Source: Helicobacteraceae bacterium | GTDB lineage: Bacteria; Campylobacterota; Campylobacteria; Campylobacterales; Sulfurimonadaceae | Direction of reading: 5' to 3' | DNA: 58,879 bases | Assembly: GCA_013138865.1 (NCBI GenBank) | Contig: WTBY01000022.1 | Coordinates: forward strand, 1-58,879 | Shown: piece by piece, positions 32,073 through 41,577 of the stretch | Numbering within the stretch: position 1 is the stretch's first letter | Layout of the letters: every line of letters starts with the position of its first letter | Program-made: the position numbers and the translations under genes | The notes under the pieces: generated by a model | What the model was told of the DNA's origin: nothing | Database searches by the model: none | The model's input: only the letters and a program-made list of their open reading frames with translations

Positions 32073-33526
32073 TGAGTATTTTGTACCCTGAATATCTTAT
32101 TTTTATTTTAGTGATCGTGGCTGTAATATTTGAGAGAAAAACAAAAATTACTTTAACCGCACGCCACTACTTTCTTATAGCTTCTTTAGTTGCTATCTCT
32201 ATAGCACTAGCACGTCCCGTTTTGCCAAAAGAGGCTGTTGAGGTTGATAGTGCAGGAAGTGACATAATCTTTGCCGTTGATCTGTCTTACTCAATGAGTG
32301 CTACAGATATAAAACCAACTCGCCTAAAAAAAGCTAAAGAGATCTTAGCTGATGTAGTCCGTAGTAACACTTCAGACCGCTTTGGAGTTTTAGGTTTTAG
32401 CTCAAATGCGATCGTGCTTTCACCTTTAACAGTTGACAGAACACTTCTGCTTCATCTTTTTAGTGGACTAAATGAAAAGATGGTGATCACAAAATCAACT
32501 TCAATTATGCCAGCACTAAAGTTAGCTAGAAAAATGAGTAGATCAAAGAGCCTTAGACTTATTATTTTAAGTGATGGCGGAGATGAGGACTCATATACAA
32601 AAGAGGCTCTATATGCGAAAGAAAATAACTTAATAGTAGATATTGTTATGATCGCAACTGCTAGTGGAAGTACACTTTTAGACTCTAAAGAGAAGCTTCT
32701 AAAAGATGAAAAGGGCAATATTGTTATAAGTTCAAGGAATGATGCTTTAAAAGAGTTGTCAAGTGAAAGTGGAGGAGAGTTTATAACTACTCTTAATGCT
32801 TCAAAAATTGCAGACCTTATACAAGAACAGACAAAAGTAGATCACAGATCAAAAACCAAAATTATGCAATATACAGAACTATTTTATTACTTTATAATTT
32901 TAGCCATTGTTACTTTTATGATCGCAGTTACAACACTTTTAGAAAAATCAAAAGCACTTTTGATAGTTGTTCTTGCTCTTATAGGACTTAATGCAAATGC
33001 AAATGATTCATTAACAAACTATAATAGTGCTATTTTACTCTATAAAAGTGGAGAGTATGAAAAGTCACTTAATAGGTTTAAAACTCTGAAATCCTCAGAC
33101 CCAACATTTAAAGCAGATATTTTTTACAATATGGCGTCATGTTATATACGTCTTAGTGAGTTTAAAAAAGCTAGAGAGTATTTAGAAAAATCATTAACAC
33201 TTAAGTATGAACTTCAAACTTATGAGAATTTAGATCATATTAAAAATGCTGAAGAGCAAGACTTTATGATAACCGGTAGGCAAAAGGGCAAAAAAAGAGT
33301 TGAGAGTGGTGAGAGAGAAGAGTCACAAACAAATAAAAATAGAAAAAGTGGTGGAGGATCTAATATGAGTGTAGATACATCGGGGAAAAGTGGTGCAAGT
33401 GATAGTGATGCGAAAGAGACTAAAGGTGACGCTATGATTGACCTTAGAAAAAACAGTGCACAACTTAGCTCAAGACAGTACGAACTAATTAATAAAAGGA
33501 GCGTAAATGAGACAAACCCTTGGTAA
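32072..33526 (+). CDS. BatB-like VWA protein fused to a TPR (BatC-like) domain
   Basis: A 484-residue protein. Two N-terminal spans precede a VWA domain with the MIDAS FAVDLSYSMSATDIK; another span at about 265-285 and 290-310 follows, then TPR-type repeats (SAILLYKSGEYEKSLNRFKT, DIFYNMASCYIRLSEFKKAR) and a low-complexity tail (about 410-484). In many genomes BatB and the TPR protein BatC are separate genes; here they are joined. The GTG start shares one base with the previous stop. Confidence 0.8.
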   Translation: MSILYPEYLIFILVIVAVIFERKTKITLTARHYFLIASLVAISIALARPVLPKEAVEVDSAGSDIIFAVDLSYSMSATDIKPTRLKKAKEILADVVRSNTSDRFGVLGFSSNAIVLSPLTVDRTLLLHLFSGLNEKMVITKSTSIMPALKLARKMSRSKSLRLIILSDGGDEDSYTKEALYAKENNLIVDIVMIATASGSTLLDSKEKLLKDEKGNIVISSRNDALKELSSESGGEFITTLNASKIADLIQEQTKVDHRSKTKIMQYTELFYYFIILAIVTFMIAVTTLLEKSKALLIVVLALIGLNANANDSLTNYNSAILLYKSGEYEKSLNRFKTLKSSDPTFKADIFYNMASCYIRLSEFKKAREYLEKSLTLKYELQTYENLDHIKNAEEQDFMITGRQKGKKRVESGEREESQTNKNRKSGGGSNMSVDTSGKSGASDSDAKETKGDAMIDLRKNSAQLSSRQYELINKRSVNETNPW

Positions 33527-34613
33527 AATATTTTTAATAATAACTCTTTTTAGTGCTACACTTAACGCTTTAGATGATTATAAATGGAGTGTAAATTATA
33601 AGAAAAGTTCACTCTACCAAAATGAAGCACTATTAATAACCTATACATGTAAGTTCAAAGATGATGGTTACCAATATGTAATAGACTTTATGGCTGAAAA
33701 AGAGACAAGTGAATACAAACTTTATATACTTACTGAAAGAGATAGCAAGAGAGATGGAGCACGTATTAGTGAGTTTAAATTTGTTTTATTTGCTAAAAAT
33801 AGAGGAGTTCTAGAGTTACAACTAAATGCAACTATGCGAGAGACTACTAGAGATTCTATAGAGAACTCTGTGATCGGACGTGACAACGTAGAAGAGGGAT
33901 CATTTTTTGATACTAAAGTAATGCTTCCATTAGTTAGTTTAACTATTAAAGAGAGTAAGAATTCTATAGTAGGAAATTTAAAGTTAACAAGTACTATAAA
34001 CTCTACAAGTGTAAAAGCATATGAACCAGTACAGTTTTCTATTAAATTGGAGGGAGAAGGAAACTTAGAAGATATAGTACCTTTTAGTTTTGCGATCGAT
34101 GGAGTAAATGTTTTTGGTGGAAGTGTAGAAAAAAACTATAAGTTAACTCCATCTGGTTTTAAAGGTGAAGTAACTCAAAAAGTTGCTTTAGTATCATCAA
34201 AAGATTTTATGATTAATCCTTTTGTATTAGAGTACTTTAATCTGATTTCTCAAACAAGTAAAGCACTTGCTACAAAAAAAGAGTTTATTAAAGTAACACA
34301 AATATATAAAAAAGAGGATCTACTTGATGAAGTTCAAGAGAGATCAATAGAGTTTAAAAGAGTCTATCTGTATTATTTAATTATATTTGTAGCTGGTCTT
34401 ATTCTTGGTAGACTAAGTTATAAACTCTCTTTTAAAAAGAGAAAACCTACTACTTTCGAAGAAGAAATTCAAAATGCTAAAACTGTAGAAGAAGTCCATT
34501 TTATACTTGCCTTAAAGGCAGATATTCGCTTTAGTGAGCTCATTCTGAAGATAGAAAAAAATAGCAAAAATTTGAATTTATCTAAGTTGAAAAAAGAGAT
34601 TAAACACTTATAA
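33507..34613 (+). CDS. BatD-like envelope protein
   Basis: A 368-residue protein with a signal peptide (IFLIITLFSATLNA), a large beta-rich periplasmic region (YKKSSLYQNEALLITYTCKF and onwards) and a C-terminal membrane span (VYLYYLIIFVAGLILGRLSY) with a cytosolic helical tail. This matches BatD (oxygen tolerance) proteins in layout. AAGGAG lies before the ATG, which overlaps the previous gene by 20 bases. It is likely the third component of the BatAB complex. Confidence 0.7.
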   Translation: MRQTLGKIFLIITLFSATLNALDDYKWSVNYKKSSLYQNEALLITYTCKFKDDGYQYVIDFMAEKETSEYKLYILTERDSKRDGARISEFKFVLFAKNRGVLELQLNATMRETTRDSIENSVIGRDNVEEGSFFDTKVMLPLVSLTIKESKNSIVGNLKLTSTINSTSVKAYEPVQFSIKLEGEGNLEDIVPFSFAIDGVNVFGGSVEKNYKLTPSGFKGEVTQKVALVSSKDFMINPFVLEYFNLISQTSKALATKKEFIKVTQIYKKEDLLDEVQERSIEFKRVYLYYLIIFVAGLILGRLSYKLSFKKRKPTTFEEEIQNAKTVEEVHFILALKADIRFSELILKIEKNSKNLNLSKLKKEIKHL

Positions 34614-34624
34614 AGAGAACTTAA

Positions 34625-35374
<750 letters not shown>

Positions 35375-35376
35375 AG

Positions 35377-35470
35377 TCTCCCCTCGGGGATAATATGACT
35401 TCAAATTCTTTTAGAATTATGAAGTACTAAAACTCTACTAATAGCTTTGGCTAAAGAGTGAATTTAAGCA
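35377..35470 (+). promoter_or_regulatory. structured leader upstream of rpoZ (copy 1 of a shared element)
   Basis: Between pyrH and rpoZ lie three hairpins: CCCCTCGGGG at 35380-35389; a stem ACTTC/GAAGT with AATTCT/AGAATT at 35398-35425; and CTCT-TAGC/GCTA-AGAG at 35433-35458. The same order of hairpins and about four fifths of the bases recur in front of fabG (46103-46191, minus strand). The shared part ends GAGTGAATTTAAGC, directly before the rpoZ ribosome site. Confidence 0.75.
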
Positions 35471-35481
35471 AAAGGGAAAAA

Positions 35482-35697
35482 ATGAGACCAGAACAATTAA
35501 ATGCAAAAGCACTAGAAGCTACAGGTGTTGATCGTTACCGTTTAGCAATAGCCGTATCATCACGTGCGAACGAATTACAAAATGGTGCACCAACAAAACT
35601 TAACATAGATCTTAAAGAGTATAAATTTGCAGATGTTGCTTTAATGGAACTAGCTGAAGGTTTTGTAACTATTAAAGGTTTTGAAGACATCGAATAG
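35482..35697 (+). CDS. rpoZ: RNA polymerase omega subunit
   Basis: A 71-residue protein, MRPEQLNAKALEATGVDRYR at its start, with the RLAIAVSSRANEL segment conserved in omega subunits. It assists RNA polymerase assembly and in some bacteria binds ppGpp. The ATG at 35482 has AAAAGGG in front of it; an earlier in-frame GTG lies inside the leader hairpin and is unlikely. The stop abuts the spoT start (TAGATG), so both are translated together, joining the ppGpp synthesis gene with a ppGpp target. Confidence 0.93.
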   Translation: MRPEQLNAKALEATGVDRYRLAIAVSSRANELQNGAPTKLNIDLKEYKFADVALMELAEGFVTIKGFEDIE

Positions 35698-37854
35698 ATG
35701 TTAAATGGACTAAATATAGAAGAGATTAAATCTCTTCGTGATACAACTACTGCAAAAGAGTTTTTATTCTCACATATAGAATTTAATGAAACTCTTTGTC
35801 ATGCGCTAGACTTTGCAACTGATGCACACTCGCTTCAGCAACGCAAAAGTGGCGAAGCTTACATAATACACCCTATTTTAGTTGCCTCTATTGTTGCATA
35901 TATCTCTAATGATGAATCTATGGTTATAGCAGCACTTCTGCATGATGTTGTTGAAGACACTGAACATACTATAGAAAATGTTGAGAGTATGTATGGAAAA
36001 GATGTTGCTCACTTAGTAGAGGGTCTTACTAAAATTGATACTATACGTGATGTTGAGTTAGTAAGTGCCAATAGTAATGAAAAACTCATAACATCAGCAC
36101 TTACTTTTAGAAAAATGCTTTTAGCCTCTGTTGAAGATGTACGTGTATTAGTTATAAAACTTTGTGATAGACTTCATAATATGCTTACACTTGATGCTCT
36201 CTCGCCTGAAAAGCAGTTGCGTATTTCTGAAGAGACACTAGTTGTTTACTCTCCGATCGCACACCGTTTAGGTATCTCATTTTTAAAGAATTTACTTGAA
36301 GATCTTAGTTTTAAATATCTATTTAGCAAAGAAAAAACATATATAGAGAGTGAATTAAAAGAGAATTATCAGGCTATAGAGATTAGACTAAATACATTTA
36401 GAGCTGAAGTTGAAAAATTGTTGCTTAGAAATGGTTTTAGTGAAGATGAGTTTAAAATAGTATCTCGTGTAAAACATCTCTACTCAATTTATCTGAAAAT
36501 GCAAAGAAAAGGTGTTAGTTTAGATGAAGTTTTAGATCTTTTAGCGGTAAGAATTTTACTTAAAGATGAGCTTCAATGTTATAAAGTTTTAGGACTTATA
36601 CACACTCATTTTAGACCACTTGCTTCTCGTTTTAAAGACTATATAGCTGTAGCAAAAGAGAATGGTTACCAGACTCTTCATACAACAATTTTTGCTTCAA
36701 AGTCTGTTTTTGAAGTTCAAATAAGAACTTTTGAAATGCATGAAACAGCAGAATTAGGTGTAGCTGCTCACTGGAAATACAAAGGTGATGCAGATCGCAA
36801 TGTAAATTTAGACTGGTTACATAATTTACAATACCAAAATGAGTCAGTAGAAAATTTTTATGAGTTAGTTAAAAATGACTTATATAGCGAAGATATATCT
36901 ATATTTTCACCTAAAGGTAATGTCTATACTCTTCCTCGTGGAGCAGTTGTTTTAGACTTTGCATACGCTGTTCATACCGAGGTTGGAAACTGTGCAAAAG
37001 GTGCTTTAGTAAACAAAGAGAAAAGATCTCTTTTAGATCAGCTTCATGATGGTGATATTGTTAATATTGAAACCTCAAAAGAGCTTATTACTAGATGTAG
37101 CTGGATTGATGCAGTAAAAACATCACGTGCTAAAACAAATATGAAATTAAATTGTAATCAGAGATTAAAATCAATAGACACCACAACAGCTAAAAATATA
37201 ATAAGCACAATTATGGATCTAAAACAAAGTCGTATTGAAGAGTGGTGTGAGTTACAGCAGTGTAAAGATCTATCTAAAACAGCAGTTGAGTTAGCTAATT
37301 TAAAAGAGCTTATTCATAGGTATGTAGCAGATATTAAACAAAATAGCCGTTTTGAACGTTTTTTAGCAAACCATAAGTTTAAAGTTAAAACATACACTTT
37401 TAATAATTTACAAATAAGTTCTAATAGAAATGTATCGAATGCTGTTTTTGACTACTGTTGTCACCCTAAAGGTGGAGATGAGATAGTCTCATTTTTAGAG
37501 AAAAATGTGGCACATGTTCATCATAAAATGTGTACTACTGCACTGAAAATGATGGATGATAATTTACCTATGTTATTTGTTAACTGGTTACGAGTGAAGA
37601 AGTTCCATTACAATCTTATAATCTCTTTACAGAATTCTAAAGGTGCACTAGCAAAGCTTTTGACACACTTAGCAAAAATTGATCTTGACATTATAAGTAT
37701 AGAGTTAGGAAAAGATAAAACAGACTATATTCACTACTGTGAGATAGAGTTTGAAAGCGTAGAAGCAGACCTTAACAAAATTAAGGGTAAAATTGAGAAA
37801 AATTTTAAAATTATTGAACTTATTCGCAGTGATGACGCGTATAAAACATTATAA
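35698..37854 (+). CDS. spoT: bifunctional (p)ppGpp synthetase/hydrolase
   Basis: A 718-residue RelA/SpoT protein. The hydrolase domain shows HSLQQRKSGEAYIIHP and LLHDVVEDTEHT (HD motif); the synthetase follows with RVKHLYSIYLKMQRKG and AKENGYQTLHTTIF; then a TGS domain (FSPKGNVYTLPRGAVVLDFA) and a C-terminal ACT-like part (LIISLQNSKGALAKLLTHLA). Both activities seem intact, as usual for the single Rsh enzyme of Campylobacterota. It regulates the stringent response. Confidence 0.95.
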   Translation: MLNGLNIEEIKSLRDTTTAKEFLFSHIEFNETLCHALDFATDAHSLQQRKSGEAYIIHPILVASIVAYISNDESMVIAALLHDVVEDTEHTIENVESMYGKDVAHLVEGLTKIDTIRDVELVSANSNEKLITSALTFRKMLLASVEDVRVLVIKLCDRLHNMLTLDALSPEKQLRISEETLVVYSPIAHRLGISFLKNLLEDLSFKYLFSKEKTYIESELKENYQAIEIRLNTFRAEVEKLLLRNGFSEDEFKIVSRVKHLYSIYLKMQRKGVSLDEVLDLLAVRILLKDELQCYKVLGLIHTHFRPLASRFKDYIAVAKENGYQTLHTTIFASKSVFEVQIRTFEMHETAELGVAAHWKYKGDADRNVNLDWLHNLQYQNESVENFYELVKNDLYSEDISIFSPKGNVYTLPRGAVVLDFAYAVHTEVGNCAKGALVNKEKRSLLDQLHDGDIVNIETSKELITRCSWIDAVKTSRAKTNMKLNCNQRLKSIDTTTAKNIISTIMDLKQSRIEEWCELQQCKDLSKTAVELANLKELIHRYVADIKQNSRFERFLANHKFKVKTYTFNNLQISSNRNVSNAVFDYCCHPKGGDEIVSFLEKNVAHVHHKMCTTALKMMDDNLPMLFVNWLRVKKFHYNLIISLQNSKGALAKLLTHLAKIDLDIISIELGKDKTDYIHYCEIEFESVEADLNKIKGKIEKNFKIIELIRSDDAYKTL

Positions 37855-37866
37855 ACAGGAAACTTT

Positions 37867-39069
37867 ATGATTAAAGAAGCACTTAGTGAGATCCAAAGAG
37901 GATGCGCTGAAATTATAGATATTGAACGAATAGAAAAACTCTTAAAAGCTTACTTTGAAGAGGGAAAAACTTACACTGTAAAAGCTGGTTTTGATCCAAC
38001 AGCACCTGACTTGCATTTAGGTCACACAGTTTTACTGCAAAAACTAGCTACATTTCAAAAATATGGAGCTACTATTCAGTTTTTGATCGGTGACTTTACT
38101 GCAATGATAGGTGATCCTACTGGTAAGAATCAAACAAGAAAAGTTTTAAGTGCTGAAGATGTTAAAAAAAATATAGAGTCATATCAAACACAAGCATTTA
38201 AAATTTTAGATAAGGAAAAAACTGAAACTGTTTACAACAGTATTTGGTTAGAAGAGTTAGGAACAGTTGGACTTTTACAACTATCATCTCACTTAACAGT
38301 TGCAAGAATGTTGGAGCGAGATGACTTTTCAAAAAGGTTTGCATCAAATCAACCGATCGCAACTAGTGAGTTTATGTACCCACTTTTACAAGGCTATGAT
38401 AGCGTACACCTTCTAAGTGATGTAGAATTAGGTGGAACTGATCAGAAGTTCAACCTATTAATGGGTCGTCAACTTCAAAAAGTTTACGAGACTAAAAAAC
38501 AACAAGCAGTACTTATGATGCCTATTCTAGAAGGTCTTGATGGTGTTCAAAAAATGAGTAAGTCGCTTAATAACTATATAGGTGTAAGTGATGAACCTAA
38601 TGACATGTTTGGAAAAGTTTTAAGTATTTCAGATGTCTTAATGTGGCGTTATTATGAACTTCTAAGTGAGAAAAGTTTAGCTGAGATCGAAGAGTTAAAA
38701 GAGGGTGTTCAGAGTAAAAAATTGCATCCTAAAAAGGTGAAAGAGGAGTTAGCTATGGAGATAGTTACTCGTTTTCATGATGAATTTAAAGCTATAATAG
38801 CAAAAGAGGCATTTAGTGCAGTTCACACAAAAAATGAAATACCTACAGATATACCACTGTTCGAAGCTAGTGAGTCACCTATTTGGATTGCTAAAGCTTT
38901 AGTTGAGTGCAAGCTAGAGCCTTCAACTTCACAAGCACGTCGTGATATAAAACAAAATGCAGTAAGTGTAGAAAAGAAAAAAATTGCAGATGAGCAGTTG
39001 CAACTTAAAAGTGGTGAGTATATATTACAAGTTGGTAAAAGAAAATTCGCAAGATTAAAGGTTAAATAA
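37867..39069 (+). CDS. tyrS: tyrosyl-tRNA synthetase
   Basis: A 400-residue class I synthetase of the TyrRS type with the HLGH signature in DPTAPDLHLGHTVLLQ and KMSKSLNN, and a C-terminal S4-like RNA-binding region (TSQARRDIKQNAVSVEKKKI). It charges tRNA-Tyr in the cytosol. AGGA lies shortly upstream of the ATG. The length is slightly under that of the E. coli enzyme, as in other Campylobacterota. Confidence 0.96.
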   Translation: MIKEALSEIQRGCAEIIDIERIEKLLKAYFEEGKTYTVKAGFDPTAPDLHLGHTVLLQKLATFQKYGATIQFLIGDFTAMIGDPTGKNQTRKVLSAEDVKKNIESYQTQAFKILDKEKTETVYNSIWLEELGTVGLLQLSSHLTVARMLERDDFSKRFASNQPIATSEFMYPLLQGYDSVHLLSDVELGGTDQKFNLLMGRQLQKVYETKKQQAVLMMPILEGLDGVQKMSKSLNNYIGVSDEPNDMFGKVLSISDVLMWRYYELLSEKSLAEIEELKEGVQSKKLHPKKVKEELAMEIVTRFHDEFKAIIAKEAFSAVHTKNEIPTDIPLFEASESPIWIAKALVECKLEPSTSQARRDIKQNAVSVEKKKIADEQLQLKSGEYILQVGKRKFARLKVK

Positions 39070-40157
39070 TGAGTTTCAAATCAATTAAAATTGGAAAACA
39101 TGAGATTAAAATACCTATAGTTCAAGGTGGTATGGGTGTTGGGATCAGCTGGGATCAACTAGCTGGAAGTGTATCTAATGAGGGTGCGTTAGGTGTTATA
39201 AGTGCTGTTGGAACTGGTTATTATCAAGATAAAAAGTTTGCTGCAAAATTAGCACTTGATCGTCCTGCTAAAGAGACAAGTTTTTACTCTAAAGAGGCAC
39301 TAGCTGAGATCTTTAAAAATGCAAGAAAAATTTGTGGTGATGCTCCACTTGCTGCAAATATTCTTTATGCTATGAGTGGTTATGGGCAAGTTGTTAAAGA
39401 TGCTTGTGCGGCTGGTGCTAACATAATTATAACTGGTGCTGGTTTACCTACAAATATGCCAGAGTTTACGGAAGGGTATCCTGATGTTGCTTTAGTACCT
39501 ATCGTTTCAAGTGCAAAAGCTCTAAAGGTTATCTGTAAAAGATGGAAACGTTATGATCGTATTCCTGATGCAGTGATCGTTGAGGGACCTAAAAGTGGTG
39601 GACACCAAGGTTTCTCATATGAGAAGTGTGCTTTAGAAGAGAACCAACTTGAAAATATTGTTGCACCTGTTGTTGAAGAAGCTGCAAAATGGGGAGATAT
39701 TCCTGTGATCGCAGCTGGTGGTGTTTGGGACAAAAAAGATATTGAACAGATGATGAATCTTGGTGCGCGTGCTGTTCAGATGGGAACACGTTTTATCGCA
39801 ACACACGAGTGCGATGCACATGAAAACTTAAAGCAAGTTCTTCTAAATGCTAAAAAAGAGGATATTAAACTTATGGCTTCACCTGTTGGTTATCCTGCAC
39901 AAGGTGTAGTTACTAACTTAACAGGACTTGTAGAGCGTCGTGAAGGTCCAGAAATTCAATGTATTAGTAATTGTGTAGCACCATGTAACAGAGGTGTTGA
40001 AGCAAAAGAGGTTGGTTTTTGTATAGCAGATAGACTCTCAGATGCTTTCTTAGGTAAGTTGGATACAGGACTTTTCTTCTCCGGTACAAATGGGTATAGA
40101 GTAAATGAGATAATTTCAGTGAAAGAGTTGATCCAAAAGTTAACACAAGGCGAATAG
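39069..40157 (+). CDS. nitronate monooxygenase / FabK-like flavoprotein
   Basis: A 362-residue TIM-barrel flavoprotein. QGGMGVGISWDQLAGSVSNE is the N-terminal FMN region, GAGLPTNMPEF and VEGPKSGGHQG follow, and AAGGVWDKKDIEQMMNLGAR is the phosphate-binding region. Both nitronate monooxygenase (2-nitropropane dioxygenase) and enoyl-ACP reductase FabK have this fold; the cysteine-rich segment CISNCVAPCN near residue 300 is typical of the former-like group in Campylobacterota. It overlaps the tyrS stop by one base. Confidence 0.8.
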   Translation: MSFKSIKIGKHEIKIPIVQGGMGVGISWDQLAGSVSNEGALGVISAVGTGYYQDKKFAAKLALDRPAKETSFYSKEALAEIFKNARKICGDAPLAANILYAMSGYGQVVKDACAAGANIIITGAGLPTNMPEFTEGYPDVALVPIVSSAKALKVICKRWKRYDRIPDAVIVEGPKSGGHQGFSYEKCALEENQLENIVAPVVEEAAKWGDIPVIAAGGVWDKKDIEQMMNLGARAVQMGTRFIATHECDAHENLKQVLLNAKKEDIKLMASPVGYPAQGVVTNLTGLVERREGPEIQCISNCVAPCNRGVEAKEVGFCIADRLSDAFLGKLDTGLFFSGTNGYRVNEIISVKELIQKLTQGE

Positions 40158-40163
40158 ATTTAT

Positions 40164-41534
40164 ATGAAACACCTTTTAATCTTTTTACTTTTAATAGCAT
40201 CACTTTGCTATGCAAATGATGAATCTATTATTAAGAGTGCAGATAAAATGGCACAAAGTACAGACCAAGGTAAACTATTTCGTGCATATAACTCTTATAA
40301 AAATGTATATTTACGTGCACTTATGAGTGATAACTATGATCTAAAAAAGAGCGCTTTAAAAGGTATAGTAAAAAGTGGAAAAAAGCTTCATATAGAGATC
40401 TCAAAATATGAGATAAAATTAAAGAAATTAAAAAAACCAGCATATAAAAAAATTAGGCCGAAAGTTAAAACAAATACAAATAAAGTTTTAATTACTCATA
40501 GTAATAGACTTAAGAGTGTTAACTGGAGTGGTTCAAACTTAGTACTTACGTTTAAAGACAAACTTACAAAAAAAGATATTAACTACTTTAAACTTTTAGA
40601 TAAAAAGAAGAAAAGTTATCGTTACGTATTTGATATACATGGATCACTTAATCAAAGTAAAATTATAAAACATAATGAAATAGATAAAATTCAAGTCTCT
40701 CAATACAACTCAAACACACTTCGTTTAGTTATTAAAAACAGTTCGAAATTAAAAATAAACTATTACATGAAAAACAATAAATTAATTGTGAAATTAAATG
40801 TTAAAAAGGTTAAAGCACCTGATACTATTGCACCTAGAGTTATATCAAAAGATTTTGTTGTTGTTATTGACCCTGGTCATGGTGGGAAAGATGGTGGAGC
40901 AACTGGTTATAAGCGTTATTTAGAAAAAAATGTTGTTTATGCTGTCTCTGTTGAGCTTAAAAAACTACTAGTTAAAGCCGGTTATAAAGTGCATATGACT
41001 AGAAGCAAAAATAAGTTTATAAAACTTCGCTATAGAACTAAATATGCAAATAGAAAAAAAGCTGATCTATTTATATCAATTCATGCAAATGCAGTTGGTG
41101 GTTCAGCTTCGAAAAAAGCTAAAGTTTATGGTATGGAGACATATTTTCTTTCGCGTTCAAAATCAAAACGTTCTGGTAAAGTTGCATCTATTGAAAATTC
41201 TGGAGATATGGAAGATATGAAATATTATCAAAAACAGAACTTTTTACACTTCTTAAATAGAGAAAAAACTTTAGCATCAAATAAGTTAGCTATTGATATT
41301 CAGCGAAATTTACTCGGACAACTTAGACAACATTACTCTAAAATAAAAGATGGGGGAGTAAGAGAAGGACCATTCTGGGTTCTTGTGGGTGCTCAAATGC
41401 CGGCTGTTTTAGTAGAAATAGGATTTATTTCAAACCCAATGGAAGCTAAAAGACTAGTAAATAAAACTTATCAAAAAAGAGTAGCTAAGGGCATTTTTAA
41501 AGGCATAGACAGCTATTTTCAAAAAAATCCATAA
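40164..41534 (+). CDS. N-acetylmuramoyl-L-alanine amidase (AmiC type)
   Basis: A 456-residue exported enzyme: signal peptide LLIFLLLIASLCYA, a coiled or repeat-like region, an AMIN-like domain at about 110-215 (SVNWSGSNLVLTFKDKLTKK), and the amidase 3 domain from about 230 with the zinc ligands in VIDPGHGGKDGGAT, a glutamate and the histidine in FISIHANAV and the catalytic glutamate in VLVEIGFISNP. It cuts the peptide from muramic acid in the cell wall during cell separation. The family is clear; the choice between AmiA and AmiC is not. Confidence 0.9.
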   Translation: MKHLLIFLLLIASLCYANDESIIKSADKMAQSTDQGKLFRAYNSYKNVYLRALMSDNYDLKKSALKGIVKSGKKLHIEISKYEIKLKKLKKPAYKKIRPKVKTNTNKVLITHSNRLKSVNWSGSNLVLTFKDKLTKKDINYFKLLDKKKKSYRYVFDIHGSLNQSKIIKHNEIDKIQVSQYNSNTLRLVIKNSSKLKINYYMKNNKLIVKLNVKKVKAPDTIAPRVISKDFVVVIDPGHGGKDGGATGYKRYLEKNVVYAVSVELKKLLVKAGYKVHMTRSKNKFIKLRYRTKYANRKKADLFISIHANAVGGSASKKAKVYGMETYFLSRSKSKRSGKVASIENSGDMEDMKYYQKQNFLHFLNREKTLASNKLAIDIQRNLLGQLRQHYSKIKDGGVREGPFWVLVGAQMPAVLVEIGFISNPMEAKRLVNKTYQKRVAKGIFKGIDSYFQKNP

Positions 41535-41577
41535 ATAGCCGATTTACATTTATTAATACTATAGATCGAGGAACTTT

